Notes: generated from the letters alone by a model not told the origin. A stretch of 64,000 nucleotides of DNA from Flavobacterium sp. 102 (GCF_003634615.1 NZ_RBKX01000001.1:1488001-1552000), one strand, 5' to 3'; positions 25,607 through 36,049 are shown, counted from the stretch's first letter. Program-made: numbers and translations.

Positions 25607-28600
25607 CTTGATTACTATTATTTGAATATATACTAAGAACAGATTCTGTATCAACTCCACGCATGGAGGTTGAAGTAGGTAAAGATCTTTTTTCCCTAAT
25701 TATTTCTTCACGTACTTCCGCACTACTGGCATACATAAGCGGGAAATATCCATCATCATTTAAAATTTTAAAATTACCCGCATCGCCATAGGATTGAAAA
25801 CCTTTTCTCCAAAACCGAATCCTCTTATTTAATAAATCAATAGTATTATCTACTTCTTCCGGGTCAATAATCTCACACCTATCTTTTATTATTTTAGAAA
25901 TAATTGCTAATAAACCGTCAAATTCGTCATTAATTAACGGCGTTTCTTTCATTTTTCCACTTGAAAAATTTCTTATTAGCGCAATAAAAACCGCATGCAG
26001 CCCTTTTTCTCTAGCATTAATAGAAAATGGCGTAACTGAAGTTGGCTCAACATTTGAATAAATTCGGCTATGGTAGCCTTGGAATTGCTCATATTGAGAT
26101 TTGTCTCTTGGTTTGGATGGACTATATAATGTAAAAATGATTCCTGGTCCCATAGGTACATCTCTTCCTACACGAGAACTAGCTTGAATATATTCAGCTG
26201 TTGTTTTTGGTTGACCATGGATAAACATCAACCCCAAGCGTGAAATATCGACACCAGTAGCCACCATATTTGTGGCTAAACAAATATCTAATGCTTCGTT
26301 CTTGACATTAGTAAATGTTGCTTCTAATTTCTTGAGGGTAGATGGTATTTCAGAGGAACTAATTCTACTAGTTAATTCTTCAATTTTGTTTATATATCTT
26401 TTTTTATCGTTGGTTCTTAAATCACGATTTTGAATTTGGCCAAGTCTCTCTCTAATATCTCCATAAACTAAAGAAGATGCTCCTCCAAGTTCTCTGATAC
26501 TATTAAAATAACCTAAAAGCGTCCAGTAATAATTTATATTTATTGAATCATTAATTTCAGCTAATTCTTTTACTTTTTGTAAAACAGCAGCATACGTTCT
26601 TACGATAGATGTTTGGGCGGATGGAAAACCAGAGGCAAGTATACCTATATACTTTCTCCCAGGATACTTTTGACTACCGGAAGAATCGGTTTCATTTATT
26701 GATTTTTCCTCAGAGAACCAAGTATCCCCAAAAGTTAAGCCTTGAGCTGGAAAAATGCTTAATTGTTCTTTACTTTTAATACCGTATATGCCTTTTACCT
26801 GTTCAAATGCTCTACTAATAGTTGCAGACGACGCGATAATTTTAGGAGGAATTAAGTCCTCTTCATCACCTGTAATAAATGGAGGTTCCGTTTTTTTATA
26901 ATCATTACAAAGAGTTTGAACCATTGTTTCGTATAAACCGACCATTGTCCCCAAAGGGCCAGCTATTAAATGTAATTCATCCTGAATAATTAATTCCGGC
27001 GGGCAAATTCGTGTCCAATCGCCGTTATCATTAATATTTCTAAATCCAAACAATTTTCCGGCGTCTGATTTCCATGGAATCATTGCGAATTTATCGACTG
27101 TTCCTAACAATAATGTGGGTGGAGTATCATAAATCAACTCGTCTACTACTTGAAGCGGTAATGGATTAATATTGTATTCGCAATTCTTATTCTCGCATCT
27201 GAACATTACCTTACCATCCTTACCATCTTCTTTATGCAGTCCTTTAACTTTCTCGACTTTATCAAATCTACCTATATTTTCTACTTTGCCTATTTGTGAT
27301 CCGCAGCAAGGACATTTCATTACAACAAAATTATATTCTGCCTTCGGATCAGTTTTCAACAAATTTAATTGGGCTTTTGCATCATCATTTTTATTTGGGG
27401 TTGAAGTGCCGCCAACCCAAAGACCGATTGAAATTGGTTCGTCTCCAATTTCTTTAAGATTTTCTATCCTTATTAAATCACAAGCGCAGATTAATGAAGC
27501 CGCTCTTTCGTACTGCTGTGTGGTTAACAACCGTAGTGTGTAACGCATCAACACTGTGGTGCCGCCATAAAATTCCCAATTCCATTTAGCCTTTCCTTTA
27601 ATTCTTCTGTAAAAAATGCTAAATGCTGTTAAACCCAAATATGCTTCAGTCTTACCACCACCCGTAGGAAACCAAATTAAGTCAACTATCCTTCTTTCCT
27701 CAGAAGTAGGGTGTAAGATAGATTCAAGATTCAGCAAAATAAATGCAAGTTGAAATGGTCGCCACCTCCCATTATAGTTACTTGATGAATGAAAGTCTTC
27801 TATAGATGGGAAAATTTGCTCGTTGTAATCCCCATTAATCCCCTCAATACTTAATTGCTGATTTTCAGAACTTCCGGTTTTAATCCATTTTCTAATTTTT
27901 GTTTTTGAACGTTGTTGTTGCCATATCATTGCTCGATTCATCCACCTAAAACATTTCACGACATCAGAATTTTCATCCGAATCAATTAATATTTGAATGC
28001 CTTTTTGAATTCTCTTTAATGATTTTTGGCATTTAATAATATTTAATTTTGCTGCTTCTCGATAATTTTCTAATTCTGGTGAATTATCAGCTTCGTTTTT
28101 TATATCCTCAATCCAACCGGAATATTTCTCATGTAATATTTTCAAACTATTCTTTGCATCATTCCAATTACCTTTATCAGATAGTTGCAGCATACTAAGA
28201 TCTACATGTTGAGTCGGCGCTACTTGGGGGAGATCATAAACTGGAATAACCGAAGTACTTATTTTACTAACAGTTTCATAACCAATATTATTATTTGCTG
28301 TGGTTTCCCAGACTACCGATGTACCATGTCCAATAGAAAAGACTCTTTTTTTCCTATATAGCAGATTCAGTTCTTTTTCTTCGTCAGTATCAGAGGCTAA
28401 ATTTTTTTCTTTATATGGAGCAATCAGATTATTATTATCAGTGGTTAATATTAATTCATTTTGGTATAAAATTTTGTTTCCATTTGCGACATCATCGGTT
28501 TCAGCTTTAAGTTCATTAATAAGGACAAAAGTGTAGGTGTGGAAATTTTCTTCACTATCCTTTAAGGTAGTTCTGTTAAACACCCTTAATTTTAACCAAA

Positions 28601-29225
28601 CATCATTTTTTTCATTACATTTTATTGTAACATCATGTGATTTTTTGCCATCTTTAAATAACGAATTAATTTCAAATAAGATAGGTTCGCTAACAATTGG
28701 TCGTCTAACCCAATAATCCGAATCAATTGTTTCACCATCTTTGTTTTTGGCAATTACTATAACACTATTCTTGTCAATTTGCTTTTTAGGCCTTTTGTTT
28801 ACACCTTTTTCATAGTAGGCAGAATTTATTTTAAGGCTGACTGAATCATGGGTTTCTTTAGAATTAAATCTTACGGTAAATCCCATTGCGGAAGGAAGGT
28901 ATTGATTAGCTAAACCAACAGGTTCCTCGTCACTACTACCATTCTCAGTGCTGAAACTATTTTGTGAATCCTTTTCTTTATCAGGGCTATCATCTTCATC
29001 ATTATCGTTGAAATCTGTATCATTAATGTCACCTGAATCTGTATTATCATTATTCATAGATTGTTGTGGATATAGCATACCACCGCCATATCTTGATTTA
29101 GGAGAACCATGGATGCTAGCTAATAAAAGTTCTTCGCCTGTTTGCTCATCACGATAATTTGGATTAAGAGATGGCCCAATTATTTCTTTTTTTACTGCAT
29201 CTAATATTTCTTCTCTTATATCCAT
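25596..29225 (-). CDS. drmA: DrmA-like superfamily 2 helicase of a DISARM system
   Basis: 1,209 residues. The N-terminal 500 residues are a family-specific region with a Ser/Asp/Glu-rich linker near 60-105. Walker A lies in WFPTGGGKTEAYLG near 520, a four-Cys zinc site in MKCPCCGSQ...CENKNCEY near 640-680, and the DEAD-like box IIQDELHLIAG near 750. The C-terminal helicase half is NMVATGVDISRLGLMFIHGQ, then EYIQASSRVGRD, near 990-1,025. Size, order and partner (drmB immediately downstream) match DrmA, the DISARM helicase. Starts 1 nt after the upstream gene stops. Confidence 0.92.
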   Translation of the reverse strand: MDIREEILDAVKKEIIGPSLNPNYRDEQTGEELLLASIHGSPKSRYGGGMLYPQQSMNNDNTDSGDINDTDFNDNDEDDSPDKEKDSQNSFSTENGSSDEEPVGLANQYLPSAMGFTVRFNSKETHDSVSLKINSAYYEKGVNKRPKKQIDKNSVIVIAKNKDGETIDSDYWVRRPIVSEPILFEINSLFKDGKKSHDVTIKCNEKNDVWLKLRVFNRTTLKDSEENFHTYTFVLINELKAETDDVANGNKILYQNELILTTDNNNLIAPYKEKNLASDTDEEKELNLLYRKKRVFSIGHGTSVVWETTANNNIGYETVSKISTSVIPVYDLPQVAPTQHVDLSMLQLSDKGNWNDAKNSLKILHEKYSGWIEDIKNEADNSPELENYREAAKLNIIKCQKSLKRIQKGIQILIDSDENSDVVKCFRWMNRAMIWQQQRSKTKIRKWIKTGSSENQQLSIEGINGDYNEQIFPSIEDFHSSSNYNGRWRPFQLAFILLNLESILHPTSEERRIVDLIWFPTGGGKTEAYLGLTAFSIFYRRIKGKAKWNWEFYGGTTVLMRYTLRLLTTQQYERAASLICACDLIRIENLKEIGDEPISIGLWVGGTSTPNKNDDAKAQLNLLKTDPKAEYNFVVMKCPCCGSQIGKVENIGRFDKVEKVKGLHKEDGKDGKVMFRCENKNCEYNINPLPLQVVDELIYDTPPTLLLGTVDKFAMIPWKSDAGKLFGFRNINDNGDWTRICPPELIIQDELHLIAGPLGTMVGLYETMVQTLCNDYKKTEPPFITGDEEDLIPPKIIASSATISRAFEQVKGIYGIKSKEQLSIFPAQGLTFGDTWFSEEKSINETDSSGSQKYPGRKYIGILASGFPSAQTSIVRTYAAVLQKVKELAEINDSININYYWTLLGYFNSIRELGGASSLVYGDIRERLGQIQNRDLRTNDKKRYINKIEELTSRISSSEIPSTLKKLEATFTNVKNEALDICLATNMVATGVDISRLGLMFIHGQPKTTAEYIQASSRVGRDVPMGPGIIFTLYSPSKPRDKSQYEQFQGYHSRIYSNVEPTSVTPFSINAREKGLHAVFIALIRNFSSGKMKETPLINDEFDGLLAIISKIIKDRCEIIDPEEVDNTIDLLNKRIRFWRKGFQSYGDAGNFKILNDDGYFPLMYASSAEVREEIIREKRSLPTSTSMRGVDTESVLSIYSNNSNQDGQ

Positions 29226-29226
29226 G

Positions 29227-30957
29227 TTAATTCAATTTTGAGTAATTATTGACAATGAGTTTATTAAAGTTTTCCTCTTGTGATTTATTCAACACAATAT
29301 ATAATTCAAGTCTTGGTCGCGATATTCCGATATAAAGTAATCTTTGTGCAGATTCAGAAATTATTTCTTCAAAGTCAAAAAGAATTATAATGGTATTTTC
29401 TAATCCTTTATATGCTTGAATGGTACTGACTTCAACTCCCTGGTTAATTAAATTATTTATTATATCAGAATCACATATAATTGAATTTTCAAACCGCTTC
29501 GGAGAGAGTAGTGTAATTTTATTATACGGGATACTTTTGTTAATGAGGTCTAATAATATTTCTTCAATAACTTTAGTTTGTAGGTTAAATGAAGGGAATT
29601 TGCATGTAACTGTATTACCTTCAAATCCATTTAATGTAAATTTAGGTATATCTACTCCCGTCAATAGGGTATTTTGTGAAGCTATTTTTTTTGTATTACG
29701 ACAGTTTATTTTTAAAGGAGGAAATTTAGTGAAATATGTTTTGTCGCTAAGTAATGTAAATATTTCTTCGGGATTATTTAGATATATAGCTTGATTAGAA
29801 AAGTCACCAAATAAGACCCATCGCCCATTTTTTATTCCACCTTTAAGTATGGTGTCAAAAATTTCAACAAAATATGGAGAGATTAAATCTTGGGCTTCGT
29901 CTAAAATAAGAATATCGAATTTCTCTAAGTCAGTATCTTCATTATTTGATAAAAATTCAATAATTAAATCTTCTGAGTAATATTTTTGCTTTTCCTTTTC
30001 AGATTCTGGAGGAATTGAATTTGTGTATTTAGTTAAAAAGCTATGAAGCGTTCCTACGTAAAAATTACTCTCATTGTTTTCGAAATTTTTACTGATGTAG
30101 TTGAATAATTTATCGCCTAATTTATTATTAAAACAGAATAAGCCGACTTTATCTTTCTTTTCAATTTTTATTCGCGAAATTTCTAGAGCCATTAATGTTT
30201 TTCCCGTTCCGGCTGAACCTTCAATTATACATCTATCATTGTAATTGACAAAATCCAATAAATCAAATTGTTCTTTAGTATATTCTTCAATTAGATTTTC
30301 TCTGTCATTAATTTTATTTATTTCAGAATAATTTACATCAAAATCACCTCTGAGAATTTTTAGTAAAGTTTTACAATCTTCAAGTGTTGGCCTTGACATA
30401 TTGATATCATACCAATATTTTCCTTTATATTCATTATGCCAGCCCTTGCTTAATGCTGATAGGTAATAGCTGATCGGGATACTCAATCCTTGTTTTGTTA
30501 GAATTTGCCATGAATGCCCTTCTGTCCCGAAGTCAATAAATTCATCCATACTTGTAAATGCCAACCCAGTTCCCCATACGATTTTGGAAAATCTTTCATG
30601 GAGATCCTTTTTGTGTTTGATTTTTTCGAGGACATATTTTTTGATCGACTGCAATGTCCCATCAACCTGTGCAAATGGACTTTTGGTATTTGTTGTAGTA
30701 ATCCCTTTTCTATTTGTAAATGACCAAGTTCCATTCTTTCTAGATACGCCACCATGCTTGACTTCAATAGCGAAAAAACCTTCGTTTGGTGCCAATACTA
30801 AGAAATCAAGTTCCCCAGATTTATTTTTTATATGATGGTTAGTAAACAATGAATGAAGTATATGCATGTTTTTACATGATTTATCATTTTTAAATTTTAG
30901 GTAAATTATTTTCTCACCACTAGACTCAAAGCCCTCAATGTTATCTGGAATTAGCAT
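29227..30957 (-). CDS. NERD-nuclease-domain UvrD-like helicase in the DISARM operon
   Basis: 576 residues. The N-terminal NERD domain (about 20-130) has GELDFLVL...FFAIEVKHGG, the D...ExK core of a nuclease-related fold. The superfamily 1 helicase follows: Walker A EGSAGTGKTLMAL near 248, Walker B ILILDEAQDL near 350, late motif IQAYKGLENTIIILFDFE and LLYIGISRPRLELYIV. It overlaps the drmE-like gene by 7 nt and abuts drmA, so it belongs to the operon. It is not one of the standard DISARM subunits. It may replace the nuclease function that DrmC normally brings; that is inference. Confidence 0.8.
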   Translation of the reverse strand: MLIPDNIEGFESSGEKIIYLKFKNDKSCKNMHILHSLFTNHHIKNKSGELDFLVLAPNEGFFAIEVKHGGVSRKNGTWSFTNRKGITTTNTKSPFAQVDGTLQSIKKYVLEKIKHKKDLHERFSKIVWGTGLAFTSMDEFIDFGTEGHSWQILTKQGLSIPISYYLSALSKGWHNEYKGKYWYDINMSRPTLEDCKTLLKILRGDFDVNYSEINKINDRENLIEEYTKEQFDLLDFVNYNDRCIIEGSAGTGKTLMALEISRIKIEKKDKVGLFCFNNKLGDKLFNYISKNFENNESNFYVGTLHSFLTKYTNSIPPESEKEKQKYYSEDLIIEFLSNNEDTDLEKFDILILDEAQDLISPYFVEIFDTILKGGIKNGRWVLFGDFSNQAIYLNNPEEIFTLLSDKTYFTKFPPLKINCRNTKKIASQNTLLTGVDIPKFTLNGFEGNTVTCKFPSFNLQTKVIEEILLDLINKSIPYNKITLLSPKRFENSIICDSDIINNLINQGVEVSTIQAYKGLENTIIILFDFEEIISESAQRLLYIGISRPRLELYIVLNKSQEENFNKLIVNNYSKLN

Positions 30958-33626
30958 AATATTTTTCGGGTGTTATGGTAATCAATTTCTATTTCATTTT
31001 TGATTAAAGAAGATATGGTTCTGGTTTCAACTTTAATTTCATTTCCATGAATATTAACTGAAAATTTATCATTCGTTAAATTTTTAGATGTAAGCTGATT
31101 AATGATGTTTTTTTTAATATTTGAACTTAAACTGATCGTATAGGAATTTACCTCTCTAAAAGCATTTTCAAGTTCATTTAGTTTTTGATCAAAATTCTCA
31201 ACCTTTGCTGTGAGAAGTATAATTTTAAGATTTTGCGTACGCGGACAAATAAATTCATCATCGTATAGCCATCTTTGAATACTTGATTTAATTGGATTTC
31301 CATCCATTAATTGATATTCTTTCTTCGTTGCAAAAAATAATTGTTCAAGGGTATCAAGATTTTTGTTTGATGTAGTAAATAGTTTTTCTAGTTCAACTTT
31401 CCAACTTTCTAACTTCTCAAAACAGGACTTAATGTTTAGATCATTTTTTGAAATTTCTCTATTTGCGGCTCTATCTTTTCTATATTTAAAAATTTTATAC
31501 CCTATGTTTAGGTCATTAAATCTTGTTTCACAAATGGTGGTCTTTTCTATATTATTTTCGGTTTGTGTTAATACCGTACTTTGCTTTGGCAAAAACATGA
31601 AACTGCCATCGTCAAAATTTATAATATCACATTTAACTGTAAAGGAGTTCTCTTCGTGATTAGGAATGCCATAACCCTTATACTTAAATGTGTGCAAATA
31701 TTCTAAATTTGCTTCCTGCACATTTTCAACTTGTATTGAATTATCTACTGTTAGGAATGAATTGATTTCATCTTCAAAATTCATTTCGGTTTTTAATAAA
31801 TATTCATCCTTTAATGGCGTAATTTCAGCGATATTATCACTAAAATAACTCGCGGTAATTCTTCTTTTGAGATAACCGGTCGTTAACGAGGCCTCGTTCG
31901 GCCAACAAATTATTTTCACATCCGGAACAAAATCAAGACAAACTGAATTTAATAAATATTTTCCCGAATATTCGTTATATGGGTATCCAGTGAATACTAT
32001 ACTTTCAGAACTTGAGGTCGGTACATTAACTTTTATTCTCTCAAGTGGGATGTAATTTTTTTTAAGGGCAGATGTAGTTAATACATTTGAAAAAATATTA
32101 CTATTTGGATTATAGGATTTTGTGTTCTCTTTAAATTCGGAAGCCAATTGAATACCTTTTTCAATTTCCCTAGCAACGTCTTGGGTAATGCCATTATTTT
32201 TAACAGCATCAAAGACTTCTTTAAACTCTAATATCAGGTCTGTAATTTGCTCCGTTGACCTCATTGAATTTTTAAGCGCATACAAAGAGGGATAAAAGTA
32301 GCTGTAAAAAGCTTTTTGCAAAGTTTCAAAATTATCTAATTCTTTTACTAGTTTAAGAAGCCTCGGAGTCAAAATATCTAGCTCATTTTTTGACGTTATG
32401 TTGATTTCAATTCTTTGTTTAGCATATCTTTTGCATTGGAGCCAAAGTTCATCATCTATATAATTTATATCTGATGAATATTGTATTAGTTTCCCAATCT
32501 TATTTTTATTCCAATTTATTCTAAAGTATTCCGGATTGTTGGAGAATAATCTCTTGTAAAAGTCAATTTCATCCGTATTTTCAACTATCCGATTTGAAAT
32601 GAAAATAACTGGGACACCCTTTTCCAAAAACCCTTCAATAGTATCTTCATATTCATAAATTTGGCTTATATCATTAATGATAACTGCTCGTAATTTTATT
32701 GGAAGTTCATCTTGGATTCCAGGATATTTTTTTTCCAAGAATTTAAGTTGAATTATTTCGCCTTCGAATTCCAAAATAAAAGCGTTAAAGTCGCTATCAA
32801 ATTCTTGAGAAATCTTTTGTTCGTCAAGTAACAATTTTATCAGTTCTTCTATTTTTAATTTAGCTTCCTCTATTTGAATAATTTCTGCTAATTCAAGCAA
32901 AAATTCTTTAAACTCATTAAACTGTTTTTCCTTATCACTATTGAAGATGCTAACGTAAGATTTCAAATCTGGACTTACAATTAAATTCTTTTTTAAAGGA
33001 AATATTTTTGACAAAGGTTCGTCATATATCTTTATCTTATTTAACAAGTCAATAAATGTACTTGTGTTTCCTCTACCACTAACTAATAGTACTTTAGAGT
33101 CGAGATTATTTTGATTAATTGAAACAGATTCATTTGGCTCTAATATTTTAGAAATAGAATTTCTTTTGGTTTTAGAGTCTTTTAAATTTTTAGTATATTT
33201 TTTCCATAAACTTAAAGTCCTTTGAGAAGGAACTTTACTTATTTGAGAGCGAAGCGATTTTTTTATAGGAATTCCTCCTTGATCTTTAAACTTTAAATAG
33301 ACTTTATCTTCAATTACTTTCTCAATTTCAGCAATGCAATCGAAAATTTTTATTTTATCACCTTTTTTTAGCTTTATTCCGTCAACTTCATTATCAATGA
33401 AATCTTCATAAAAAAAGTTGGTTAAAATTGAAATTGCAGTCCATAAAGAGGCTTTCTTTTTTTCAGGAAAGCATAAGAATAGTGGTTTTTTAGGTAATTT
33501 ATTATTATTAATCAAATTACAATATTGCAAAGCAATTCCTGATGTAATCTTCATAATAGGGCTAAACTTATTATCACCCAAATTAATAAAGTATTTTTTA
33601 TCAAAGGAATCTAGTAGCTCTCTCAT
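30951..33626 (-). CDS. drmE: DrmE-like protein of a class 2 DISARM system
   Basis: 891 residues, no Walker A or other catalytic motif recognised. The start MRELLDSFDKKYFINLGDNK overlaps the methyltransferase stop by 4 nt (ATGA). An alternating helix/strand domain (about 50-160), a helical middle and a long C-terminal beta-rich region are visible. The call rests on size and position between a cytosine methyltransferase and the drmAB genes, the place of DrmE in class 2 DISARM, and on the PLFLCFPEKKKASLWTAISI opening, which fits a degenerate nucleotide-binding or helicase-like fold. A new subunit is possible. Confidence 0.6.
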   Translation of the reverse strand: MRELLDSFDKKYFINLGDNKFSPIMKITSGIALQYCNLINNNKLPKKPLFLCFPEKKKASLWTAISILTNFFYEDFIDNEVDGIKLKKGDKIKIFDCIAEIEKVIEDKVYLKFKDQGGIPIKKSLRSQISKVPSQRTLSLWKKYTKNLKDSKTKRNSISKILEPNESVSINQNNLDSKVLLVSGRGNTSTFIDLLNKIKIYDEPLSKIFPLKKNLIVSPDLKSYVSIFNSDKEKQFNEFKEFLLELAEIIQIEEAKLKIEELIKLLLDEQKISQEFDSDFNAFILEFEGEIIQLKFLEKKYPGIQDELPIKLRAVIINDISQIYEYEDTIEGFLEKGVPVIFISNRIVENTDEIDFYKRLFSNNPEYFRINWNKNKIGKLIQYSSDINYIDDELWLQCKRYAKQRIEINITSKNELDILTPRLLKLVKELDNFETLQKAFYSYFYPSLYALKNSMRSTEQITDLILEFKEVFDAVKNNGITQDVAREIEKGIQLASEFKENTKSYNPNSNIFSNVLTTSALKKNYIPLERIKVNVPTSSSESIVFTGYPYNEYSGKYLLNSVCLDFVPDVKIICWPNEASLTTGYLKRRITASYFSDNIAEITPLKDEYLLKTEMNFEDEINSFLTVDNSIQVENVQEANLEYLHTFKYKGYGIPNHEENSFTVKCDIINFDDGSFMFLPKQSTVLTQTENNIEKTTICETRFNDLNIGYKIFKYRKDRAANREISKNDLNIKSCFEKLESWKVELEKLFTTSNKNLDTLEQLFFATKKEYQLMDGNPIKSSIQRWLYDDEFICPRTQNLKIILLTAKVENFDQKLNELENAFREVNSYTISLSSNIKKNIINQLTSKNLTNDKFSVNIHGNEIKVETRTISSLIKNEIEIDYHNTRKILC

Positions 33627-35224
33627 TTTTTATCTAAATTAAAAATAGTTGTAACTATTTCAGCAATCTGATATGCAAGGAAAGGAGGTACTGCATTACC
33701 TACTTGATGATATTGAGATGTTCGAGGGCCACAAAATAAATAATTGTCGGGAAAAGTTTGAATTCGTGCTGCTTCTCTTACTGTAAGACTTCTGCATTGA
33801 TTGGAATCATAATGGATAAAATAGTGGCCATCTTTAGAAATATGACTAGTTATTGTAGTAGCGGCACTATCAGGCATTTGAACTCGAAATCTATCTGCAA
33901 ATTTCCCGCTTGTTGCGCTCGCATGGTCTGGCATTAATTCACTACTGTGTGTTTGATAATCCTTTAGTCTAGGAAATCGTTTATGTTTTTCAGCATAAGT
34001 ACTGGCAAATAAATATCGCTTCAAGTCTTCAACTAAATGTGTCCTTGTTTCATGGTTGCAAACACCTTTTAAATTATCATCTACAAACCATTCCCTTAAA
34101 GGGTTTTCTGCGCAAGGTGTCTTATATTCAATATATTCTGAACCTAGCCCATGTGATGCTGCTTCAATATTGTTAAAAGGAATGTTACTTTCAAGACCCT
34201 TCCAAGTGGTGATTTCTTTTTTAAAACTATTAATTATATTTTGCCAGTTTTGTTTTGAATCAATTTCATTTTTATATTCCCGTTTCTTAACGCCATTAAT
34301 GATTTCACTTGAAATAATTGATCGTCCTATTCCGCTTCTTAATTTCGGTAAATCTCCGATAACACTTTTCAAGTCGGTTTCTTCAACAACCATTTTTAAG
34401 ATTTCAGGCTTGATGTTTATATCCTCTCGAACTCCAAGTAATATAACTCTATGCCTTTTTTGCGGGATTTTAAACTTTTCAGATTGTATTAGATAATCTC
34501 TATTATCCTTATATTTGGGATTGCCAAACTCATCAAAACTTTCAGGCTCATTAGAAAGGGAATAGATTTTATATTTTGGAGCATTAGTTTCTTTGAAAAC
34601 TGAAGAAGGATTTCTTAAGTCACTCAAAATCCAGTCAAATACCTTTTCATCATTAACTTTAGCAGACAAGAGACCTTTAACGTTTTCCATAACAAAAACG
34701 GTAGGATGGTGAACAGCTATGATTCTTAAATATTCTTTATAAAGATATACTCTATGATCGTCATCGTCAATTCCTCCAACTCTTGATCTTCCCGCCAGAG
34801 AAAATGCTTGACATGGTGGCCCCCCAATTAAAAGCCATTCTGTATTACCACTTAAAGATTTAATTATCTTCTCATCAATCGTTGAAGATGGATAAGATTC
34901 ATTGCCCAACTCAGCTTTCCAAGCTTCTTTTTTTGCCTCCTGCGATTCTCTAGGATATTTCTCAAATAATGTTATAATTAAATTGTCTCTTTTCTGTAAA
35001 TCATTTTCCTTTAATACATCATAATATTCATTTGGAACTTTTCCTTTTTTAAATTTTCGAAAAAAGCTTCTTAATTCAAGGGTTTTATGCGCATCGTTAT
35101 CTTTTTCGATCGATAACTTTATATCAAAAACCCTCTCTCCATTTCTTAAAACGGAAGAAAAACCTTCACCTAAACCACCCGGCCCTGCAAATAAATCAAT
35201 TATTGGAATATTGTTATTGGTCAT
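33623..35224 (-). CDS. drmMII: DNA cytosine-5 methyltransferase, DISARM DrmMII-like
   Basis: 534 residues from MTNNNIPIIDLFAGPGGLGE (ATG 35,224; an alternative in-frame ATG lies at 35,242). The C5 methyltransferase motifs are in order: DLFAGPGG (I), GGPPCQAFS with the catalytic Cys near 137 (IV), MENVKGLL near 178 (VI), PQKRHRVILLG near 250 (VIII), and QVGNAVPP near the end (X). It modifies cytosine in host DNA to mark self; the target sequence cannot be read from the protein. First gene of the operon, with a 13-bp palindrome about 100 nt upstream. Confidence 0.9.
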   Translation of the reverse strand: MTNNNIPIIDLFAGPGGLGEGFSSVLRNGERVFDIKLSIEKDNDAHKTLELRSFFRKFKKGKVPNEYYDVLKENDLQKRDNLIITLFEKYPRESQEAKKEAWKAELGNESYPSSTIDEKIIKSLSGNTEWLLIGGPPCQAFSLAGRSRVGGIDDDDHRVYLYKEYLRIIAVHHPTVFVMENVKGLLSAKVNDEKVFDWILSDLRNPSSVFKETNAPKYKIYSLSNEPESFDEFGNPKYKDNRDYLIQSEKFKIPQKRHRVILLGVREDINIKPEILKMVVEETDLKSVIGDLPKLRSGIGRSIISSEIINGVKKREYKNEIDSKQNWQNIINSFKKEITTWKGLESNIPFNNIEAASHGLGSEYIEYKTPCAENPLREWFVDDNLKGVCNHETRTHLVEDLKRYLFASTYAEKHKRFPRLKDYQTHSSELMPDHASATSGKFADRFRVQMPDSAATTITSHISKDGHYFIHYDSNQCRSLTVREAARIQTFPDNYLFCGPRTSQYHQVGNAVPPFLAYQIAEIVTTIFNLDKK

Positions 35225-35319
35225 ATTTAAATTAGAAATCATTTACTAATTCTTTAGAAAGAATAGCCAGATTATTGTATGAACTTAAACTGTAAATCTA
35301 ATTTTTTCTAGCAAATAAA

Positions 35320-35332
35320 CCTAAAATTTAGG
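35320..35332. promoter_or_regulatory. Palindrome upstream of the DISARM-like operon
   Basis: CCTAAAATTTAGG, perfect 6-bp arms around one base, in the 177-nt gap before the methyltransferase. A TTTATTTGC element (one mismatch to the Bacteroidota -7 box) lies beside it on the minus strand. Candidate operator for operon control; no matching second copy was noticed in the window. Confidence 0.4.
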
Positions 35333-35401
35333 GTGATAGAATTAACAATTCAAATATATTATAAAACGGCAAAAATTATTTACGGTTTTCCGTAGCCTTA
35401 T

Positions 35402-36031
35402 TTAAGTACGATTTAATTCATCTATATATAATTTTAAATCATACAAATAAATTAATTCATTTGCTTCGTCCTCTGGCATCTGTGCCAATTCGACAAAGTT
35501 GACATTTTCAAACAAAGATTTTTCGCCAATAATATCCTGCATAATTATAAAAACTACATGAAGTAGATTTTTATTAGTACAATGAACAGTAAAGTTTTTT
35601 AAGTAAACAATCATATCAATTTTCTTGATTCCTTCGTACTCAAACGGCATAAATTTAAGTTCACTCGCTTTAACGATAATGTCTTTGAAAACATAGGGCT
35701 TATCTAATCCGGCTTCCATTTCATCGATATCTTGTGATGGCTGAATAAATGCGACAAACTTCCAGTTCCTTAGTTTTGGTGCGTTCTCAATCATAGTTGT
35801 GACTTGTTCGAAATATTCAGGATTTCCACTAGCCGAAATTACAAGCTGCGTCGGTTCATTTTCGTTTGCGGGAAACATCAATATACTTTCAAGCTGTTCA
35901 CAGTAATTATGCAAATGCTTATCAAGCCAATAGATAAACATTTTTTGCACAGCAGGCTTTTCATTTCTAAGGTTTTTAAGAGTTTGTTCATTGTAACGGA
36001 TCCAGTCCCAAAATAAAGTGATTGATTTCAT
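35402..36031 (-). CDS. Hypothetical protein, 209 residues
   Basis: Begins MKSITLFWDWIRYNEQTLKN, with PTQLVISASGNPEYFEQVTT and NWKFVAFIQPSQDIDEME in the middle. I have seen this alternating pattern as a recurrent Bacteroidota hypothetical family, often with no clear link to neighbours. Soluble, with no catalytic motif evident. It follows the ATPase gene by 18 nt, so it is probably co-transcribed with the replication-type genes upstream. Confidence 0.6.
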   Translation of the reverse strand: MKSITLFWDWIRYNEQTLKNLRNEKPAVQKMFIYWLDKHLHNYCEQLESILMFPANENEPTQLVISASGNPEYFEQVTTMIENAPKLRNWKFVAFIQPSQDIDEMEAGLDKPYVFKDIIVKASELKFMPFEYEGIKKIDMIVYLKNFTVHCTNKNLLHVVFIIMQDIIGEKSLFENVNFVELAQMPEDEANELIYLYDLKLYIDELNRT

Positions 36032-36049
36032 ATTTTAATTTTTTGATAA

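Noticed and set aside
27172-27543. 123-codon plus-strand ORF
   Set aside because: Antisense shadow within drmA, Ser/Leu/Phe-rich as expected for a reverse frame.
34056-34496. 146-codon plus-strand ORF
   Set aside because: Antisense shadow inside the methyltransferase gene.
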